This document shows positions 27,468 through 36,206 of a stretch of 64,000 nt of DNA, in pieces. Numbering within the stretch: position 1 is the stretch's first letter; each line of letters opens with the position of its first letter. Below the pieces are notes generated by a model. That model was given only the letters and a program-made list of their open reading frames with translations, was not told the origin of the DNA and did no database searches. A program made the translations under genes and the position numbers. The stretch comes from an uncultured Alphaproteobacteria bacterium (lineage in GTDB: Bacteria; Pseudomonadota; Alphaproteobacteria; HIMB59): NCBI GenBank assembly GCA_902599045.1, contig CACKEA010000001.1, positions 316,283-380,282 on the forward strand, given 5' to 3'.

Positions 27468-28286
27468 TTGACCAACAGTAATAAAATAAATCTAAATATC
27501 AGTGTATTAATTGCTATCCATCATGAAATTAAGGCTAATCAAGCAAAAATATCAATCGAGTCTATCTTTCTTCAGAAAAATATTCCTAGAGAAATAATCA
27601 TAATAGCAGATGGTCCAATAAATATGGAATTATCTGAATATCTTTCAGATATAAGTTTAAAATATAATCAAATCGTAATTTTTTATTTAAAAAAAAATAA
27701 AGGCCTTGCTTATACTTTAAATTATGGTTTGCAAAAATCAAATTTTGAATTAATTGCTAGGCTAGATCCTGATGATATAGTTGTGAAAAATCGTTTTTTT
27801 GAACAAAAAAAAGAGTTTGACAAAAATAAAACTTTATCTGTTTGTGGTTCTTATGCTCAAGAAATATATGAAAACAATAAAAAAAAAATTTTAAAAAAAC
27901 CTTTAACAGATAATGAGATTAAGGTTTCACTGAAAATAAAAAACCCAATAATACACTCGACTGTAATGTTTAAAAAATCTGATATTCAATTAGTAGGTGG
28001 TTATCCAATAATTTATAAATGCCAAGATTACCTATTATGGATTAAATGTATGGAAAATAGTCTTATGTTTAAAAATCTTAATAAAGCATTGGTTATAACT
28101 AAACTAGATAAAAGTCTCATGAAAAGGAGGGATTTAAAATACTTCAAATTTGAAAAAATAATTTATAGCTATATGCTAGAAAAAAAAATCATTAATAAAT
28201 TTTTGTTTTTTTTGAATGTCGTTTTCAGATTTATCCTTAGGTCTTTACCTTATCCTTTGAAGTTTTTGCTATATCAAATCCGCTAA
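27468..28286 (+). CDS. Family 2 glycosyltransferase
   Basis: 272 residues. GT-A fold: NISVLIAIHHEIKANQAKISIESIFLQ at the start, the nucleotide-binding IADGPIN, and the metal-binding ARLDPDDIV near residue 103. A later HSTVMFKKSDI and YPIIYKCQDYLLWIK match GT2 acceptor-domain patterns. It adds one sugar in the polysaccharide repeat, in the cytoplasm. Start is TTG at 27468, two bases after the previous stop. First clear gene of the island. Confidence 0.9.
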   Translation: MTNSNKINLNISVLIAIHHEIKANQAKISIESIFLQKNIPREIIIIADGPINMELSEYLSDISLKYNQIVIFYLKKNKGLAYTLNYGLQKSNFELIARLDPDDIVVKNRFFEQKKEFDKNKTLSVCGSYAQEIYENNKKKILKKPLTDNEIKVSLKIKNPIIHSTVMFKKSDIQLVGGYPIIYKCQDYLLWIKCMENSLMFKNLNKALVITKLDKSLMKRRDLKYFKFEKIIYSYMLEKKIINKFLFFLNVVFRFILRSLPYPLKFLLYQIR

Positions 28287-28299
28287 AACTATTATAAAA

Positions 28300-29562
28300 A
28301 TGAAAAAAATGAAAATTCCTCTAGAAGGTTCTTGGCATCTTAAGTTTATTTCATACTTGCTAATTTTGCTTCCTATAGCAATGGTAACAGGTCCATTTTT
28401 GCCAGATTTATTTTTATCAATCATTGGTTGCTATTTTATATTTGTAACATTTAAGTACAGATTATTTAATTATTATAAGAATTTATTTGTTTATATTTTT
28501 TGTCTTTTTTATTTTTATTTACTTATACGAGGTTTACTTTCTAATTATCCTTATGAGTCATTAATTAAATATAATGGTCCTATATTTTATTTTAGATATA
28601 TTTTTTTTATTTTATGTTTGAAATATCTGCTTAAAGAAAATCAAATTTTATTAAAATATTTTACTTATTCATTACTAACAGTTATTTTATTTGTTTCTAC
28701 AGATGGCTACTTTCAATGGATGACTGGTTATAATTTTTTTGGATTTCAATCACCCTCTATAAGAGTTACTGGTGTGTTTAATTCTGAAGAAATACTGGGT
28801 CATTTTTTAGCTCATATTACTCCACTTTTGATTGTCTTATTAACTTTTCTTCATGGCACTAATAAGAAACAAATATTTTTTTATCTTTCGATTTTAATGT
28901 TTGTAGAGATCATGATTTTTATTTCTAATGATAGGGCTGCATTCTTAAAAATTTTTCAATTTACTCTTTTATTAATTATTTTGAGTTCTCACTTCAAATT
29001 ATTTCGTCTTTTATCATTTATTATATCTACAATTATTATCATATTTTTGATTAAATTAGCTCCTGACTCAGCTGAGCGTTTTCAACATACAGTTTCTGAT
29101 GTCTCAAGTACAAAAATCCCTTATATGCCTTGGGCACCCTCTCATGAAACACATTTTGCAATAGCTTTTGATATGTTTTTTCAAAACCCAATATTTGGTC
29201 AAGGACCTCAACTATTTAAAACTTTATGTCAAATTACACCAGAATATCTGAGTGGATGTACTTCTCATCCTCATAATTATTATTTCCAAACTCTTGGAGA
29301 AATGGGTATTATCGGCTTCTTATTTATTTTTATATTTTTCATCTATATTTTTGTTCAATTGTTTAAACATTTTATCTCTTTGTGGTTCACTAAATCAAAG
29401 AAAAACATTTTGCCTGATTACTATCTTTTTCTAGTTAGCTTTGTTTTCATTTTACTTTGGCCATTGATACCCCACCAATCTTTTTATAATAATTGGTTGA
29501 ATGTAATGATTTTCACTACTTTGGGCTTTTATCACTTTTTTACACAAAAAATAAAAAGTTAG
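28300..29562 (+). CDS. O-antigen ligase/polymerase-like membrane protein
   Basis: About 420 residues with ten or more hydrophobic segments. The large periplasmic loop near residues 270-330 contains PSHETHFAIAFDMFFQNPIFGQGPQLFK and SHPHNYYFQTLGEMGIIG, the Wzy_C/WaaL-type signature (HNxYLxxLxExG). It either ligates the finished chain to lipid A core or polymerises repeat units. The start could be ATG 28300 or 28309. The end overlaps the convergent WecA-like gene by 4 bp. Confidence 0.88.
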   Translation: MKKMKIPLEGSWHLKFISYLLILLPIAMVTGPFLPDLFLSIIGCYFIFVTFKYRLFNYYKNLFVYIFCLFYFYLLIRGLLSNYPYESLIKYNGPIFYFRYIFFILCLKYLLKENQILLKYFTYSLLTVILFVSTDGYFQWMTGYNFFGFQSPSIRVTGVFNSEEILGHFLAHITPLLIVLLTFLHGTNKKQIFFYLSILMFVEIMIFISNDRAAFLKIFQFTLLLIILSSHFKLFRLLSFIISTIIIIFLIKLAPDSAERFQHTVSDVSSTKIPYMPWAPSHETHFAIAFDMFFQNPIFGQGPQLFKTLCQITPEYLSGCTSHPHNYYFQTLGEMGIIGFLFIFIFFIYIFVQLFKHFISLWFTKSKKNILPDYYLFLVSFVFILLWPLIPHQSFYNNWLNVMIFTTLGFYHFFTQKIKS

Positions 29563-30599
29563 TCCCTATTTGGTATAGATTTATAGTAAAAATTATAAGT
29601 TAAAATCAAAATAGCAATGAACAAAATTGTTAAATGAGAAAAAAAATATGTCCAAACTATCATTATGCTTGGTATAATCCAAAAAGGCATTAAGCAAACA
29701 GTTACAAAAGAATTAAATCTTATTGATCTTTCTTTATCTGCTTTTAAAAAAAAGTAGAGTTTTATATGGAGATGATTTGTATCCGCTTGAAATGGTGACT
29801 TGCCAGAATAAATTTTTCTCGTAAAAGAAAAAATAACCTCATAAATAGGATAAAATAAAATAAGCAAAGCGCCCCAAGTGTTTAACGGAAATTTAGCATA
29901 AATCTCGATTACCAATACTCCTAGGATCCAACCAATCCAATAAGCACCAGAGTCGCCCAAAAAGATTTTTCCAAAAGGAAAATTAAATAATAAAAAAACA
30001 ATTAAAATAATTATGAGTAAAGAAAGTTCTGCAAAGTAAATTTCTATTCCCCCATACAAAGTCAAAATTGAGGAAATTGCCAAAATTATTGATAATGATG
30101 TCATGCCGGCAAGTCCATTCATGCCATCAACCATATTCATCCCATTTGCAAGAATAGTTAACCCAAATGCATAAAATAATTCTTCAGCAAAAGGTATATT
30201 ATTTAAAATAATTTCAAGTATTGGCACCTCTATTTCAGGAAGACTTTTTTGATAAGTAACAAAAATTAATGAAGCTATAAAAATTGTCATTAACCTATAA
30301 ATGGGTTTTATTTTTCCAGAAAAGTCCTCCAATAAACCAATCAACAAAATTAATATAGAGCCAGCGAATACATGTATTTGATTAGTAAAAAGGCTTTCTG
30401 AGTAAAATAATATGCTTAAATAAAAAGCTAAAAACATTATTAAACCTCCAACAGGAGGTACATAACCTTCATGAATTTTTTGAATAGCATTGTACTGAGA
30501 ATATATTTTAAAGAGATATTTTTTGTATTTTAAACTTAATAAAATAAGAAAGACGCTAACAAAAAAAGCTAATAAGTAACTATTTAGCAAGACAAACAT
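29559..30599 (-). CDS. WecA/MraY-family undecaprenyl-phosphate sugar-1-phosphate transferase
   Basis: 346 residues, ten or eleven hydrophobic segments. The family motifs are seen: NMVDGMNGLAGMTSL (catalytic Asp cluster), FPFGKIFLGDSGAYWIGW and, near the end, DTNHLHIKLYF in place of the HIHH loop. It starts lipid-linked assembly by putting a HexNAc-1-phosphate or similar on undecaprenyl phosphate. This gene and the next five run on the minus strand as one block. Confidence 0.9.
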   Translation of the reverse strand: MFVLLNSYLLAFFVSVFLILLSLKYKKYLFKIYSQYNAIQKIHEGYVPPVGGLIMFLAFYLSILFYSESLFTNQIHVFAGSILILLIGLLEDFSGKIKPIYRLMTIFIASLIFVTYQKSLPEIEVPILEIILNNIPFAEELFYAFGLTILANGMNMVDGMNGLAGMTSLSIILAISSILTLYGGIEIYFAELSLLIIILIVFLLFNFPFGKIFLGDSGAYWIGWILGVLVIEIYAKFPLNTWGALLILFYPIYEVIFSFTRKIYSGKSPFQADTNHLHIKLYFFLKADKERSIRFNSFVTVCLMPFWIIPSIMIVWTYFFSHLTILFIAILILTYNFYYKSIPNRD

Positions 30600-30601
30600 T
30601 A

Positions 30602-31561
30602 TTAATTATTTTTGTTTTGACTCCAAGAGTCTCTACACATACTTTTATAGTCATGCTTAGGTGACCAATTAAATCTATTTTTGAATTTAGATGTATCTGC
30701 ATAAGATATAGCTGCATCTCCTGGTCTTCTTTCTCCAAATTCAAAATTCACTTTAACTTTATTTGCATTTTCGAAAGCACTGATCAGCTCTAAAACACTA
30801 ATACCCATACACAATCCTACGTTAAAAGTATCATATCTTATATTACTAAAATTTTTTAAACATATTAGATGGGCCTCAGCTAAATCCATAACATGAATAT
30901 AATCCCTTAAACAAGTGCCATCAGCTGTTGGATAATCATTTCCAAAGACAGTTAATTTCTTCCCAAAAACTGAATCAACAATAAGAGGCATTAAATTTAG
31001 AGGTTTTCCCTTAGGCCTATCACCTAGCGAACCATCATGATAAGCACCTATAGGATTAAAATATCTTAAAGATATAGCTGAAAAATTTGAATAACTGGCA
31101 CAACAATTTTGAATAATATCTTCAATAATAATTTTTGTATGCCCATACGGATTTATTGACTGTGTAGGAAAATCTTCTTTTAGGGGACTTTTATTTTTAT
31201 TGCCATAAACTGTCGCAGATGAAGAGAAAATCAATTTGTTTACATTGAATTGAGTCATCGCTTGTAACAACTCTACTGATGAAATTACATTATTGGAGTA
31301 ATAGTCTAAGGGGGAGACTATTGAGTCATTAACAGATTTGGATCCTGCTAAATGAATTACTGAATCAATACTATAATTTTTAAATATCTTACAAACATTT
31401 TTATAATTCAAATCCTCTATGAAAACATCTGCATTAGGTAGTATTTTTTTATAATTTAATTCAGAATTTGACTGATTGTCAATTATTACAACTTTTTCAT
31501 TAGCGATTTTTGAAATATGTGAACCAATATATCCTAAACCTCCAGTAATTAATATAGTCAT
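30602..31561 (-). CDS. galE: UDP-glucose 4-epimerase
   Basis: 319 residues of the extended short-chain dehydrogenase family. NAD-binding TGGLGYIGSH at the N terminus, catalytic SSATVYG and YGHTK (Tyr-x3-Lys), and GLCMGISVLELI with RRPGDAAISYAD at the C-terminal substrate domain are all GalE-like. It makes UDP-galactose (or UDP-GalNAc) for the glycan. It is 2 bp before the WecA-like gene and 5 bp after gmd. Confidence 0.93.
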   Translation of the reverse strand: MTILITGGLGYIGSHISKIANEKVVIIDNQSNSELNYKKILPNADVFIEDLNYKNVCKIFKNYSIDSVIHLAGSKSVNDSIVSPLDYYSNNVISSVELLQAMTQFNVNKLIFSSSATVYGNKNKSPLKEDFPTQSINPYGHTKIIIEDIIQNCCASYSNFSAISLRYFNPIGAYHDGSLGDRPKGKPLNLMPLIVDSVFGKKLTVFGNDYPTADGTCLRDYIHVMDLAEAHLICLKNFSNIRYDTFNVGLCMGISVLELISAFENANKVKVNFEFGERRPGDAAISYADTSKFKNRFNWSPKHDYKSMCRDSWSQNKNN

Positions 31562-31566
31562 AAAAT

Positions 31567-32529
31567 TTACTGAATTTTATTCATCCAATACTCTATCATT
31601 TCCTCAATCATTGATTCAAAAGTATATTGTGGCTTCCATTTTAACTTTTTTCTTATCTTGCTTGAGTCTCCTTTTAAATATTTAAGTTCTAATGGTCTCA
31701 AGAATTTTTTATTTTGAACAACATAATCTTTGTAATTTAAACCAACTAATTTAAATGCGTAACGACAAAAATCTCTTATGGATCTTGTTTCTTCTGTAGA
31801 CACTATCCAATCTTCGGGGCTTTTATAATTCATAATCAAGTACATAGCTCTAACATAGTCTTTAGAATGTCCCCAATCTCTCATAGAGTCTAGATTGCCA
31901 AGTTCTAATTTTTTAATGATATTTTTTTTTATCATTACTATAGATTTTATAACCTTGTTAGTTACAAAGTTCGACCCCCTTCTTGGAGACTCGTGATTAA
32001 ATAATATTCCATTACAATAGAATTTATTATAAGCGTTTCGATAGTATCTTATTAAATTATATGCCATAACTTTCGAACAGCCATATGGGCTTACAGGGTT
32101 CATTGTAGTAGATAATCTTTGAAAACCATCTTTGTCTATGCTGTTGCCAAACATCTCAGATGAACTTGCTTGATAAATCTTAGCTTCAGGGCATATTTCT
32201 TTTGCTAATTCTAAAAGTTGCATCACTGCTAAAGAATTTGTCTTCACAGTAAAAATTGGTAACTCATTACTAATTCCAACATGACTCATTGCAGCTAGAT
32301 TATAAATTACATCAGGTTTTACTTTTCTTAATATTTTGAATAAACTTATCTCATCCGTCAATTCACCATAGTAAGTTTTAACGTCCATATCTTTAATTCT
32401 AACATCTTGATTTTCAGCTACAGAATGCCTTCTTAAAATTCCATGAACTTGATAACCTTGTTTAATAAGATATTCAGATAAGTAGCTTCCATCTTGACCG
32501 TTGATCCCTGTTATAAGAGCTTTCTTCAT
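31567..32529 (-). CDS. gmd: GDP-mannose 4,6-dehydratase
   Basis: 320 residues, somewhat shorter than the 370 of E. coli Gmd. It converts GDP-mannose to GDP-4-keto-6-deoxymannose, the branch point for fucose, rhamnose, perosamine and colitose. Diagnostic motifs are TGINGQDGSYL, SSSEMFG, YGCSK, FNHESPRRG, MRDWGHSKDYV and STEETRSIRDF. No GDP-fucose synthase is visible in the window, so the end product is open. It overlaps the short DegT-like gene by 4 bp. Confidence 0.94.
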   Translation of the reverse strand: MKKALITGINGQDGSYLSEYLIKQGYQVHGILRRHSVAENQDVRIKDMDVKTYYGELTDEISLFKILRKVKPDVIYNLAAMSHVGISNELPIFTVKTNSLAVMQLLELAKEICPEAKIYQASSSEMFGNSIDKDGFQRLSTTMNPVSPYGCSKVMAYNLIRYYRNAYNKFYCNGILFNHESPRRGSNFVTNKVIKSIVMIKKNIIKKLELGNLDSMRDWGHSKDYVRAMYLIMNYKSPEDWIVSTEETRSIRDFCRYAFKLVGLNYKDYVVQNKKFLRPLELKYLKGDSSKIRKKLKWKPQYTFESMIEEMIEYWMNKIQ

Positions 32530-33128
32530 TTTGATTTAAATACTTTCATCTTTGATAGATCAGGATAGTCCAACCAGCTCCAATTTTTTGGATTTTTATT
32601 TTTTACTTTGGCAAATATATTAATTCCTAATTCAGCATTTTCTGGAGTCATATAATAGTGGTAACCTATTTTAGATATATTTTGCTTTCTCCAAGGTTTA
32701 TTTCTTTGTCTTCCATCATAAGATAATTTTATAAGATTATTATAATCCATTTTATTATCGAGCAAAATCATTCCACCTCTTCCTATATTTAAATGTTTTT
32801 GATATTGAAAACTTAGACACATCATAGTTCCTTGAATATAAGAATTTTTTCTCCATAAAACAGCAGCATCAATAATATTTGTCTTACTTAAAGTATAGAA
32901 ATTTTCCCACCTTCTCTCAACAAGTTTCCAATTCAAACCAAGTTTAAAACCCAGTAATGGTACACCTACATAAGTATGTTTTGGAAATTCTACTTTACTA
33001 ATATTTTGGTATCTTAAACAAAGCTCAATAGCATGGGTACAACTATCTGTTGCTACAGCATATTTACTTCCAAAAAAATCTGCAATTAAATTTTCAAATT
33101 TTTCTACCAAATCGAATGACATATTCAT
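32526..33128 (-). CDS. Short DegT/DnrJ-like PLP-binding protein (large domain only)
   Basis: 200 residues, about half of a normal sugar aminotransferase. The PLP domain is intact: VATDSCTHAIEL near residue 30, ring-binding Asp87 in NIIDAAV, and the Schiff-base Lys111 in SFQYQKHLNIGRGG. The C-terminal small domain that completes the active site is missing. No frameshift is evident, because it ends normally and overlaps gmd by 4 bp and the methyltransferase by 4 bp. Beside gmd, a role as a minimal perosamine-type aminotransferase is possible, but inferred. Confidence 0.75.
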   Translation of the reverse strand: MNMSFDLVEKFENLIADFFGSKYAVATDSCTHAIELCLRYQNISKVEFPKHTYVGVPLLGFKLGLNWKLVERRWENFYTLSKTNIIDAAVLWRKNSYIQGTMMCLSFQYQKHLNIGRGGMILLDNKMDYNNLIKLSYDGRQRNKPWRKQNISKIGYHYYMTPENAELGINIFAKVKNKNPKNWSWLDYPDLSKMKVFKSK

Positions 33129-33655
33129 TTTTCACATTCAAGATTTAGACTGATAAGAGTTCCATTTTCTTTATCCATATGAGGGATATAAGCTTGAGAG
33201 TGATCATCATAAACTCCATGATCAACTTTATTGTGATCCCATTTTCTTATATTTCTAAAATCTAATTTTTTTAATAATTTAGTTAATGTTTGTTCATCAT
33301 AACAAAATTTATGATAGATTTCATTATTATCAGATTCCATTCTTCCGTATAATGGACCAACGAAAGCATTTAAACTCATACCTCGTGAATATAGTTCACA
33401 AATTTTTTTAAAATCTGGAACAGCAAGTCTCAGCACTCCTCCACTTTTTAATTTCTTTTTCCAGTATTCTAATAAAACACAAACCTCATCAACGTTGAAA
33501 TAACTTATCAAATGAGAGGCATAAATTAGGTCAATATTTTCATAAGGAAAATCAAGAATATCATTATGATCAATATGATCATAATTTTCGGAGTCAATAT
33601 GTTTCAAACTACTACCAAAATATCTTTTACCACAACCCATATTAATTTTTATCAT
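33125..33655 (-). CDS. Class I SAM-dependent methyltransferase-like protein
   Basis: 176 residues. It opens directly with the SAM motif INMGCGKRYF, continues with HIDHNDILDFPYENIDLIYASHLISYF and LKSGGVLRLAVPDF, the pattern seen in predicted SAM methyltransferases of glycan clusters. It overlaps the short DegT-like gene by 4 bp and shares one base with the cupin gene, so they form one translational unit. The acceptor is unknown. Confidence 0.82.
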   Translation of the reverse strand: MIKINMGCGKRYFGSSLKHIDSENYDHIDHNDILDFPYENIDLIYASHLISYFNVDEVCVLLEYWKKKLKSGGVLRLAVPDFKKICELYSRGMSLNAFVGPLYGRMESDNNEIYHKFCYDEQTLTKLLKKLDFRNIRKWDHNKVDHGVYDDHSQAYIPHMDKENGTLISLNLECEK

Positions 33656-34074
33656 TATTTGATATTTAGAGGCTCTTTATCTAACTCTAAACCAAAATAT
33701 GGACCGGTTTTAAACTCATAAACTAAAGTATTTTCTTCCAGTGAGGTATAATTATGTCCACCTCTCAAAGTAACCGTACAATCCCCATCATTGAGTATTA
33801 CGCTTTTTAAAAGAGAGTCATCCAAATCATAGTAGTCAACTTTTACAGAGCCATTTATAATGACCCATGATTCTTGAGCAATGAATTGTTTGAATGTGGT
33901 TTTTTTCCACTTATGTTTATGAGGTTTAAACGTTTGATCCTTTTTTAACTCTATACTTGCCAGTTGGATAAATTCTAATGGGTCTATCAAATCTTGTCTT
34001 TTTGAAAAATCATTTTTCATGAAGGTTATATGAAGTAGTTGCCTATCATTTATTTTTGAGTATATTTTTTCCAT
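33655..34074 (-). CDS. Cupin-fold protein
   Basis: 139 residues. A single cupin domain: FKPHKHKWKK supplies two metal-type histidines, followed by AQESWVIINGSVKVDYYD and LNDGDCTVTLRGGHNY. Small cupins in glycan clusters are sugar isomerases, epimerases or regulators (WbuC-like). The ATG is only 12 bp from the divergent glycosyltransferase start, so no promoter fits between them. Confidence 0.75.
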   Translation of the reverse strand: MEKIYSKINDRQLLHITFMKNDFSKRQDLIDPLEFIQLASIELKKDQTFKPHKHKWKKTTFKQFIAQESWVIINGSVKVDYYDLDDSLLKSVILNDGDCTVTLRGGHNYTSLEENTLVYEFKTGPYFGLELDKEPLNIK

Positions 34075-34086
34075 TGTATTAAACTA

Positions 34087-34947
34087 TTGTATACTATTCA
34101 TTTTACAAGTGGACTAGGAAATCAACTTTTTCAGTTTTTCTTTGGAGAGTCCTTAAAATTATTATATCCAGAGATTCAAATAAATTATAAAAATTCATTA
34201 TTGCCACCACAGCAATTAAAAATTAATGATATATTCTATTCTCCTATTGATAAAATATTAGAGAATAATGATCATAAAAATTTTACAAACTATTTACAAA
34301 TTAATTTTTTTAGATTAGCGATCAAATATAACTTTAATGAACTTTTTAATATCTACTCAGATAACACTTTACTAAAAAACAATATAAGCTCTCTAAATAT
34401 TGATAAAAATAAAATTTTCTATGGATATTGGCAAAACTATAATTATTTTAAAAACAGCTTCGAAGAAATAAGACAAAAATTGATATTTAAAAAGGAAATA
34501 TTTATCAATGAATTCAATGAAATCAAAAGTTATTCAGATATTGTTGGCGTACATTGTCGAGGAGGAGATTATAAAAAAAAAGAAAATAAGCGTTTATTTT
34601 ATCAAATTGAAAAAAATTACTATAAAGAAAATATTGGTAAGCTTTTAAAAATATTAAAGAAACCAATATTTATTTTCTTTACCGATGACTATTCATATAT
34701 AAAAAATTTAACGAGCAATTTAAATATTCCGCATTTTTTTGTAAAAGATCTCAATAACGATAGATTTGATGATTTTCAATTATTAAGCCAGTGTGATCAT
34801 TATATAATACCTAATAGTACATTTTCACTATGGGCAGCTTATTTATCTAGACAGAAGAATAAAATTGTTTTAACCCCTAAACAGTGGTTTAAAAAAAATA
34901 AATATAATTTTGAATTTTATCATAAAGGATGGTTTACTACTATTTAG
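34087..34947 (+). CDS. Family 11 glycosyltransferase (alpha-1,2-fucosyltransferase-like)
   Basis: 286 residues. It begins with the GT11 signature FTSGLGNQLFQFFFGESL and has the GDP-sugar site VGVHCRGGDYKK (HxRRGDY type, with the second Arg as Gly) and IPNSTFSLWAAYLS near the end. GT11 enzymes use GDP-fucose; here the donor may be another GDP-6-deoxyhexose from the Gmd branch since no fucose synthase is seen. Start is TTG 34087, fixed by the family N terminus. Confidence 0.88.
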   Translation: MYTIHFTSGLGNQLFQFFFGESLKLLYPEIQINYKNSLLPPQQLKINDIFYSPIDKILENNDHKNFTNYLQINFFRLAIKYNFNELFNIYSDNTLLKNNISSLNIDKNKIFYGYWQNYNYFKNSFEEIRQKLIFKKEIFINEFNEIKSYSDIVGVHCRGGDYKKKENKRLFYQIEKNYYKENIGKLLKILKKPIFIFFTDDYSYIKNLTSNLNIPHFFVKDLNNDRFDDFQLLSQCDHYIIPNSTFSLWAAYLSRQKNKIVLTPKQWFKKNKYNFEFYHKGWFTTI

Positions 34948-35000
34948 AAAATTATCTAAATTATATTTTAAATTCAAAAAATTATTGTTAATTTAAAGCT

Positions 35001-36206
35001 ATGAAACTAAATGTATATTATGGAAAAAGCGTTCATGGAAAAGATGAAATAGATGCAGTTGTTAAAGTACTTCAAAAATCAACTCAAATGGGTGAAAATG
35101 TAAAAAAATTTGAAAAAAAAATTAGTAATTTATTTGACAAGAAATATGGTGTTATGGTTAATTCTGGCTCTTCTGCCTTACTTCTGGCTTTTGAAGCTCT
35201 GAATTTACCAAAAAATTCTGAAGTTATAACTCCCGTATTGACGTTTTCAACAAGTGTTTCTTACATTATAAAAAATAATCTCAAACCTGTTTTTGTTGAT
35301 GTTAACAAACAAACATTATGTATAAGAGAAGATCAAATTCAAAAAGCACTTTCTAAAAAAACTGTTGCTATAGTAGTACCCAATTTATTAGGAAATTTAC
35401 CTAATTTATTAAAAATTAAAAAAATCATAAAAAGTTATAATAAGAAAATAATTATAATCGAAGACTCCGCTGATTGCTTAGGTTCAAAATTTAATGATAG
35501 GCCAAGTGGATACTATTCAGATATTAGTATCACAAGTTTTTATGGTTCACATATTATAAATTGTGCGGGAAATGGAGGTTATATAGGTCTCAATAGTAAA
35601 TATTTGTATAATAAGATTAAACTTTTAAGATCATGGGGGAGATCTTCTTCTCTTTTTGATGAAAGGTCTGAAAAAATAGAAAACAGATTTAATATTAAAT
35701 TAGATGGAATAAATTACGACAAAAAATTTGTATTTCAAGAAATTGGCCATAATTTAGAACCATCTGAATTAGGAGCAGCATTTGGTCTTGTACAACTTCA
35801 AAAATTAAAAGACAATTTGAATAAAAGAAAAAAAATTTTTCAGAAGCATTTAAATTTCTTTAGGAATTATACCAAACATTTCATTCTTCCTGTTGAGTAC
35901 AATAACACCAATACAGGTTGGTTAGCTTATCCTATATTAATAAATGATAATACCAAAATTGACAGAAAGGCTTTGCAGATTTTTTTAGAAAAAGCAAATA
36001 TACAAACCAGAGTAATTTTTACCGGGAATATATTAAGACAACCAGGTTTTAAAAATATTAATAAAAGAATAATAAAGAAAGAATATGATGAAGCTGATTA
36101 TGTAATGAAAAATGGAATTTTAATCGGCTGCCACCAAGGAATGACAAACCAAATGGTTGAATATGTTCATAATAGAATTAAAAAATTTATAAATAATTAT
36201 AAGTAA
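35001..36206 (+). CDS. RfbH/ColD-like PLP-dependent nucleotide-sugar 3-dehydratase
   Basis: 401 residues of the DegT family, but the Schiff-base lysine is replaced by His184 in SFYGSHIINCAGNGG. This is the mark of 3-dehydratases (RfbH/DdhC, ColD), which use PMP to remove the C3 hydroxyl of a 4-keto-6-deoxyhexose. RfbH-type segments KFVFQEIGHNLEPSELGAAFG, RVIFTGNILRQPGF and LIGCHQGMTNQMVEYV are present. The cysteines that hold the 2Fe-2S cluster in RfbH are absent after RSWGRSSS, so it should work as ColD does, with glutamate and no reductase. Substrate may be CDP- or GDP-linked. Confidence 0.88.
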   Translation: MKLNVYYGKSVHGKDEIDAVVKVLQKSTQMGENVKKFEKKISNLFDKKYGVMVNSGSSALLLAFEALNLPKNSEVITPVLTFSTSVSYIIKNNLKPVFVDVNKQTLCIREDQIQKALSKKTVAIVVPNLLGNLPNLLKIKKIIKSYNKKIIIIEDSADCLGSKFNDRPSGYYSDISITSFYGSHIINCAGNGGYIGLNSKYLYNKIKLLRSWGRSSSLFDERSEKIENRFNIKLDGINYDKKFVFQEIGHNLEPSELGAAFGLVQLQKLKDNLNKRKKIFQKHLNFFRNYTKHFILPVEYNNTNTGWLAYPILINDNTKIDRKALQIFLEKANIQTRVIFTGNILRQPGFKNINKRIIKKEYDEADYVMKNGILIGCHQGMTNQMVEYVHNRIKKFINNYK

